This document shows, in pieces, positions 5,036 to 9,384 of a stretch of 9,384 bases of DNA (its first letter is position 1; each line of letters begins with the position of its first letter). The stretch is from an uncultured bacterium. GTDB taxonomy: Bacteria; Patescibacteriota; Minisyncoccia; Phycocordibacterales; UBA9973. Under the pieces are notes generated by a model. It ran no database searches. It was not told the DNA's origin and was given only the letters and a program-made list of their open reading frames with translations. The position numbers and the translations under genes were made by a program. Where the stretch lies: contig CALBMC010000045.1 of assembly GCA_937895685.1 (NCBI GenBank), forward strand, positions 1-9,384, given 5' to 3'.

Positions 5036-7510
5036 ATGGCGAAAAAAGCAGAAAAAGAAAATAAAGACGAAAAAATTCCTGAAGTTTTAGGAGGAAAGGT
5101 TCTGGCTGTTCCAATTACTAAGGAAATGAAAGATTCATATATCAGTTACGCGATGAGTGTTATTACTTCTCGTGCTCTTCCTGATGTTCGTGATGGATTG
5201 AAACCAGTACACCGAAGAATTCTTTATGCGATGCATGAAATGGGACTTAACTCTTCTGCTCGAACAAAGAAAAGTGCGGCGGTGGTGGGAGACGTGCTCG
5301 GAAAATATCACCCACACGGAGATACTTCTGTTTATGATGCAATGGTTCAGATGGCTCAAGATTTCTCTACTAGATATCCATTGGTAATCGGACAAGGAAA
5401 CTTCGGAACAATCGACGGAGACAACGCGGCTGCTATGCGTTATACAGAAGCGAAAATGTCTAAGATCGCAGGAGAGATGATGCGTGATCTAGAAAAGGAA
5501 ACTGTAGATTGGAGAGGAAACTATGACCAAACAAGAAAAGAGCCAATCGTTCTTCCTTCTGCTGTTCCAAACCTTCTTCTTAACGGAACTCTAGGTATTG
5601 CTGTGGGAATGGCAACAAAAATACCACCACACAATTTAACTGAAGTTGTTGATGCAACTTTACACTTGATTGATAATGAAGACGCAACTACTGAAGATCT
5701 TTTGCAATTTATAAAAGGTCCTGATTTTCCAACTGGTGGTCTTGTTTATGTAGACAAAGAAATTGTTCATACTTATGGAACAGGAAGAGGGGGAGTGGTT
5801 GTTCGCGGAGAAGCTGAGATTGTTGAGCAAAAAACTGGAGTAGCTCAAATAATAATCACTTCAATACCTTATCAAGTTGTTAAAGCTGATATGATTTCTA
5901 ATATTGCTGAATTGGTTCAAGAAAAGAAACTTGAAGGGGTAAAAGATATCAGAGACCTTTCTACAAAAGACATCAGAATAGCAATTGACTTGAAAACAGG
6001 AGTTCATCCTCAAAAGGTTTTAAACTATTTATATAAACATACTCAATTAGAAACATCTTTTCACTACAACATTGTTGCTCTTGTTGATGGTGTTCCTCAA
6101 ACTCTATCTCTGACAAGTCTATTGTCTGAGTTTATTAGTCACAGAAAGGTTGTAATCAGAAGAAGAACAGAGTTCGAACTACGTGAAGCAAAAGCAAGAG
6201 AACACATTCTTCTTGGTCTAAAGAAAGCCCTTGATCATATAGACAAGGTTATCTCAACTATTAGAGGCTCAAAGGATTCTCTTGAAGCAAAACTAAATCT
6301 TATAAAAGAATTCAAGTTTACAGAAATCCAAGCTGTTGCGATTTTGGAAATGAGACTTCAAAAACTTGCTGGACTTGAAAGAAAGCAAGTTGAAAATGAA
6401 CTTAAGGAAAAGCAAGAACTTATTGCTCGTCTTGAAGATTTATTAAAGAGTGAAAAGAAAATTCTAAAAGTAGTTTCTGATGAATTAAAGGAAGTAAAAG
6501 AAAAATACGGAGACGAAAGAAGAACAAAAGTAATTCGTGGTGGAGTAAAAACTATTTCTGTTGAAGATTTAATTCCAGAAAAAGAATCAGTTCTTGTTTT
6601 CACCAAAGGTGGATATGTAAAAAGAACTGATCCAAGTGAATACCGAAGCCAAAAGCGTGGTGGAGTTGGGGTCATTGATCTTGAGACAAAAGAAGAAGAT
6701 TTCGTCACAATGCTTCTAACTGCAAACACTCATGATGATTTGTTGTTTTTCACAAACCTTGGAAGAGCTTATCAAATAAAAATGTTTGATATTCCAGAAG
6801 GACGTCGTGCAACAAAAGGAAAATCTGTAATGAATTTCTTGTCTTTGGGTGGAGAAGAGAGCGTTACTTCAATATTGTCTATTCCAAAGGATATGAAAAA
6901 TAAGGATGGTTCAATGTTGATCCTTACAACAAAGAATGGAACAACTAAGAAAATGTCTTATGAAAGTTTTAAAGATGTTCGCCGAAGCGGAATAATTTCT
7001 ATAAAACTTGATAAGGGAGATGAATTAGTTAATGCAAACATTGTTGAGAAGGGAGACACAGTTATTCTTGTTTCAAAGAAGGGACAATCAATTCGCTTTG
7101 AAGAATCAGACGTTAGAGAAATGGGACGCACTGCTGGAGGAGTCAGAGGATTTAAGATTGCAGGAACTGATCAGATTGTTGGTGCTGGAATAATTAAAAA
7201 AGGAGACAAAACTGCAAAAATCTTAGTTATGAGTGAATTGGGTTACGGAAAGATGACTCCAATTGATGAATACAAAATTCAAAAGAGAGGTGGTTCTGGA
7301 ATTAAAACTGCCAATGTTACAGCCAAAACAGGCCAAGTTATGGTTGCAAGTCTTGTAAAAGAAGAAACTGAGCTAATTGCAATGTCTAAAAAAGGACAAG
7401 TTATAAGAACAGAATTATCTTCTGTTCCTGTCCTTGGAAGATCTACACAAGGAGTCAGAGTGATGAAGTTAAGAGAGGGGGATACAATTGCTTCTGTTTC
7501 TTTACTCTAA
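5036..7510 (+). CDS. gyrA: DNA gyrase subunit A
   Basis: GyrA cuts and rejoins DNA and, with GyrB and ATP, introduces negative supercoils. The 824 residues match the family length (B. subtilis about 821). After a lysine-rich N-terminus comes the winged-helix region with SYAMSVITSRALPDVRDGLK, then the quinolone region HPHGDTSVYD (92-101) and the catalytic Tyr at 136 in AAAMRYTEAK. A long coiled coil follows at about 380-510, then the C-terminal beta-pinwheel. QKRGGVG (539-545) resembles the GyrA box (QRRGGKG), which favours GyrA over ParC, and a second copy, QKRGGSG, is at 749-755. The protein ends GVRVMKLREGDTIASVSLL, the normal end of the pinwheel, without an acidic tail. The gene starts 4 bases after the previous stop (TAATTTTATG) with no SD. 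gyrB is not in the window. Confidence 0.97.
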   Translation: MAKKAEKENKDEKIPEVLGGKVLAVPITKEMKDSYISYAMSVITSRALPDVRDGLKPVHRRILYAMHEMGLNSSARTKKSAAVVGDVLGKYHPHGDTSVYDAMVQMAQDFSTRYPLVIGQGNFGTIDGDNAAAMRYTEAKMSKIAGEMMRDLEKETVDWRGNYDQTRKEPIVLPSAVPNLLLNGTLGIAVGMATKIPPHNLTEVVDATLHLIDNEDATTEDLLQFIKGPDFPTGGLVYVDKEIVHTYGTGRGGVVVRGEAEIVEQKTGVAQIIITSIPYQVVKADMISNIAELVQEKKLEGVKDIRDLSTKDIRIAIDLKTGVHPQKVLNYLYKHTQLETSFHYNIVALVDGVPQTLSLTSLLSEFISHRKVVIRRRTEFELREAKAREHILLGLKKALDHIDKVISTIRGSKDSLEAKLNLIKEFKFTEIQAVAILEMRLQKLAGLERKQVENELKEKQELIARLEDLLKSEKKILKVVSDELKEVKEKYGDERRTKVIRGGVKTISVEDLIPEKESVLVFTKGGYVKRTDPSEYRSQKRGGVGVIDLETKEEDFVTMLLTANTHDDLLFFTNLGRAYQIKMFDIPEGRRATKGKSVMNFLSLGGEESVTSILSIPKDMKNKDGSMLILTTKNGTTKKMSYESFKDVRRSGIISIKLDKGDELVNANIVEKGDTVILVSKKGQSIRFEESDVREMGRTAGGVRGFKIAGTDQIVGAGIIKKGDKTAKILVMSELGYGKMTPIDEYKIQKRGGSGIKTANVTAKTGQVMVASLVKEETELIAMSKKGQVIRTELSSVPVLGRSTQGVRVMKLREGDTIASVSLL

Positions 7511-7535
7511 AATTGCCACAAAATTAAATATAATC

Positions 7536-7544
7536 TGATATAAT
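7536..7544 (+). promoter_or_regulatory. Extended -10 promoter for the methyltransferase gene, predicted leaderless
   Basis: TGA plus a perfect TATAAT (7539-7544) lies six bases before the ATG at 7551. A second perfect TATAAT occurs ten bases upstream (7529-7534). TTGCCA at 7513-7518 is the best -35, but it is 20 bases away. No terminator is seen between gyrA and this point, so the promoter may add to read-through from gyrA. Confidence 0.6.
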
Positions 7545-7550
7545 TTAAAT

Positions 7551-8057
7551 ATGTTTTTATTTTCAGATTTTCTTTCGAAAGTTCCTCTTTATGAGGGAAT
7601 GAAAGTTGCCGACTTCGGTTCTGGAAGCGCTCTTATGACTTTGGAAGTTGCAAAAAAAGTTGCTCCAAATGGTAGGGTTTATGCTGTTGAAGTTCAGAAG
7701 GACTTAGTTAGCCGAATAAAGAAAGAAGCTGACCACTCAAAAGTTGGTGGTGTTGTTGAGCCTATTTGGGGTGATGTAGAAAAATATGGTGGGACAAAAA
7801 TAAAAGATGAAATCTGTGACATTGTATTGATGTGCAATGTATTTTTTATGTTGCAAGATAAAAAGGGCGCAGTGAAAGAGGCTTCTCGGGTTTTGAAAAA
7901 AGGAGGTTTTGTTTTTTTGGTTGAGTGGGAGAATCGTCCCGGAGTGGCCCTTCGGAAAGAAGAGGCAAGGTCTTATTTTTCAGGAAGTAATTTTGAGGAA
8001 GTAAATTCTTTTGATTTAGGTGATTCAAATTATGTATTAGTATTAAAGAAAAAATAA
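7551..8057 (+). CDS. Class I SAM-dependent methyltransferase, substrate unknown
   Basis: The 168 residues form a compact Rossmann-fold methyltransferase. Motif I is VADFGSGSA (19-27), the SAM-binding loop. VYAVEVQKDL (43-52) carries the acidic residue (E47) expected to hold the SAM ribose. GDVE (74-77) and CDIVLMCNVFFML (89-101) are the next strands, and VLKKGGFVFLVEW (114-126) is the post-motif helix and strand. The layout is UbiE/Methyltransf_11-like, but the protein is far shorter than UbiE (about 250) and has no visible substrate-binding insert, so the target cannot be named. The family includes small-molecule, lipid and protein methyltransferases. It starts at an ATG six bases after a TATAAT and ends six bases before the solute-binding protein gene, so the two may be co-expressed. 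Confidence 0.85.
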   Translation: MFLFSDFLSKVPLYEGMKVADFGSGSALMTLEVAKKVAPNGRVYAVEVQKDLVSRIKKEADHSKVGGVVEPIWGDVEKYGGTKIKDEICDIVLMCNVFFMLQDKKGAVKEASRVLKKGGFVFLVEWENRPGVALRKEEARSYFSGSNFEEVNSFDLGDSNYVLVLKKK

Positions 8058-8063
8058 ATTTTT

Positions 8064-9369
8064 ATGGCACAAAGATTTTCTCCAATTCAATTAGGTATAA
8101 TAGTTTTCTTCTCTCTTTTTATTGCTCTTGGTTTAATTTTCTTTTCTGACAAAGCTGGAGTTGGTACTTCTAATAAAAACAAAAGTATTAAAATAACAGT
8201 TTGGGGAACAGAAAATTCTGAAATAATGAGTGAAGTATTAGGAAATCTAGAATTTACAGATCAAGAAATATCTATTAAATACGTAGAAAAAGAGGGTTCT
8301 ACTTTTGTCCAAGATATAGTTGAAGCTATTGCTCGTGGTGGTGCGCCAGACATTGTTTTGGTTGATGATACCAATATTTGGGCTTTGAAAGATTTAGTCT
8401 ATACAACATCTTACGAAACTTACCCAGAAAGAACTTTTAAGGATGCTTTTGCTGATTCTGGAGAAATATTTTTGAGCAAAGAAGGAACGTTGGCTTTTCC
8501 TGTGACAATTGATCCATTTGTTATGTATTGGAATAAAACAATTTTTGCGGAAAAAGCTCTACCGTTACCACCGGTTTCTTGGGATGAAGTTGTTGAGATA
8601 ACTCCTCTTTTAACAAAAACAACAGAAACAGGAGTAATTACAAGTTCAGCCGTTCCTTTTGGTAGATTTGAAAATACTAGTTACCCAAAGACTGTTTTAG
8701 CTCTTTTAACTTCTCAAGCCGGTGGAAGTTTTACTGTTTTAGATAGGGAAGACGATCAGTTAAAAAGTGGAATTTCTTCAGCTAATCAAACAAGTAGAAA
8801 GGCCCTTGTTGGTGCGATAAATTATTTTACAGCTTTTTCTAATCCTTCTTTAAAAATTTATACTTGGAATAAATCTATCTCATATGACGAGAATGAATTT
8901 TTGTCAGGAAGATTAGCCCTTTATTTTGGTTACGCAAGTGAGGCTGAAATTTTAAGAAAGAAAAATCCAAATCTAAATTTTGATATAGCCCTTGTTCCTA
9001 AACCAGAAGGAAGCACTGTCTCTTATACAATTGGAAGAGTTAAAGGTCTCGCTATTATGAAAAACTCACCAAACAAGGATACAGCTCTAACTGTAATAGG
9101 TGAGTTTCTAAAAGATGAAAATCTTTCTTCTTATACAACCATCTCGGGAATGCCTCCAGCAAAAAGAAGTTTACTTAAAGTAAAACCAGCGGATCCTTAT
9201 TTATCTAGATTCTGGAATGCTGCCCTTTTGTCAAAATCTTGGATTGACCCAGACAAGGACGCAACTTATGGGGTTTTCTCAAATGCTGTTTCTGGGGTTT
9301 TGAATGGTTTCTATACATCAGAAAATGCAGTTTCTGATATTTCAGATAAGATTGATTCTTTGGTAAAAT
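8064..9369 (+). CDS. Membrane-anchored ABC-type solute-binding protein (family 1), 3' end uncertain
   Basis: The 435 readable residues resemble family 1 extracellular solute-binding proteins (MalE-like), which deliver sugars or other solutes to ABC importers. One N-terminal hydrophobic helix (about 9-28) has no lipobox, and the protein contains no cysteine. It is therefore either an uncleaved membrane anchor or a signal-peptidase substrate, not a lipoprotein. The mature part begins IKITVWGTENSEIM (42-55), then APDIVLVDD (94-102), FPVTIDPFVMYWNKTIF (145-161), FLSGRLALYFGYASE (279-293) and GMPPAKRSLL, all typical of the two-lobed fold. No permease or ATPase gene is in view. The apparent TAG stop at 9369-9371 is two-thirds adapter sequence, so the true end is unknown. 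The length and final helix suggest that few residues are missing. It starts after TAAATTTTTATG with no SD. Confidence 0.85.
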
Positions 9370-9384
9370 AGATCGGAAGAGCAC
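9370..9384 (+). other. Illumina TruSeq adapter remnant
   Basis: The last 15 bases, AGATCGGAAGAGCAC, are identical to the start of the Illumina TruSeq read 1 adapter; the first 13 are shared with the read 2 adapter, and the final AC fits read 1. They are the last bases of the window, as expected for untrimmed read-through at a contig end. They should be treated as non-biological. Confidence 0.95.

Noticed and set aside
5309..5338. Threonine at GyrA position 97 (equivalent to E. coli Ser83) as a quinolone-resistance change.
   Set aside because: Thr is the natural residue here in several bacteria (for example Pseudomonas), and the Asp87 equivalent (D101) is intact. Resistance cannot be inferred.
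1..9384. Reassigned TGA (genetic code 25, as in Gracilibacteria/Absconditabacteria), because no gene here ends in TGA.
   Set aside because: No gene shows in-frame TGA; all families reach full length with the standard bacterial code. The few stops (mostly TAA) fit A/T bias.

Overview
This window reads as chromosomal housekeeping DNA from an AT-rich, small-genome bacterium. The best fit is a member of the Patescibacteria/CPR, probably a Parcubacteria lineage. This is inferred from the short lysine-rich proteins, a four-domain S1, tight gene packing, near absence of Shine-Dalgarno (SD) sequences, and a cysteine-free membrane-anchored solute-binding protein. No 16S gene or taxonomic marker is present. 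The end carries 15 bases identical to an Illumina TruSeq adapter, so the window appears to be the end of a short-read assembly contig.

Layout. Bases 1-725 (minus) hold lepB (signal peptidase I) followed 6 bases later by the start of hisS (histidyl-tRNA synthetase), which is cut by the window edge. A divergent promoter region at 726-818 separates these from pth (peptidyl-tRNA hydrolase) and rlmB (a 23S rRNA 2'-O-methyltransferase) on the plus strand, which end at a strong terminator near 2190. Bases 2193-2382 contain a 42-base near-perfect palindrome of unknown function. On the minus strand follow an unrecognised zinc-ribbon protein (2383-2826) and a four-domain ribosomal protein S1 (2928-4007), each with its own terminator. 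The S1 start codon is preceded by a roughly 105-nt predicted leader RNA with three hairpins, the last an intrinsic terminator directly abutting the ATG. From 4187 to the end, five plus-strand genes run almost without gaps: a metallo-beta-lactamase-fold protein lacking the usual metal ligands, a 74-residue single-pass membrane protein, gyrA, a small SAM-dependent methyltransferase, and a membrane-anchored ABC-type solute-binding protein.

How the genes fit together. pth, rlmB, hisS and the S1 gene all serve translation; lepB serves secretion and gyrA DNA topology. Expression signals are more unusual than the gene content. Three plus-strand units (pth, the MBL-like gene, the methyltransferase) have a perfect TATAAT only 6-8 bases before the ATG, which predicts leaderless mRNAs. 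Most other start codons follow U-rich or A-rich stretches rather than an SD.

No mobile element, CRISPR array, tRNA or rRNA was found. The best candidates for something undescribed are the S1 leader RNA and the 2264-2305 hairpin. The most practically important observation is the adapter, which supplies two of the three bases of the last gene's apparent stop codon.
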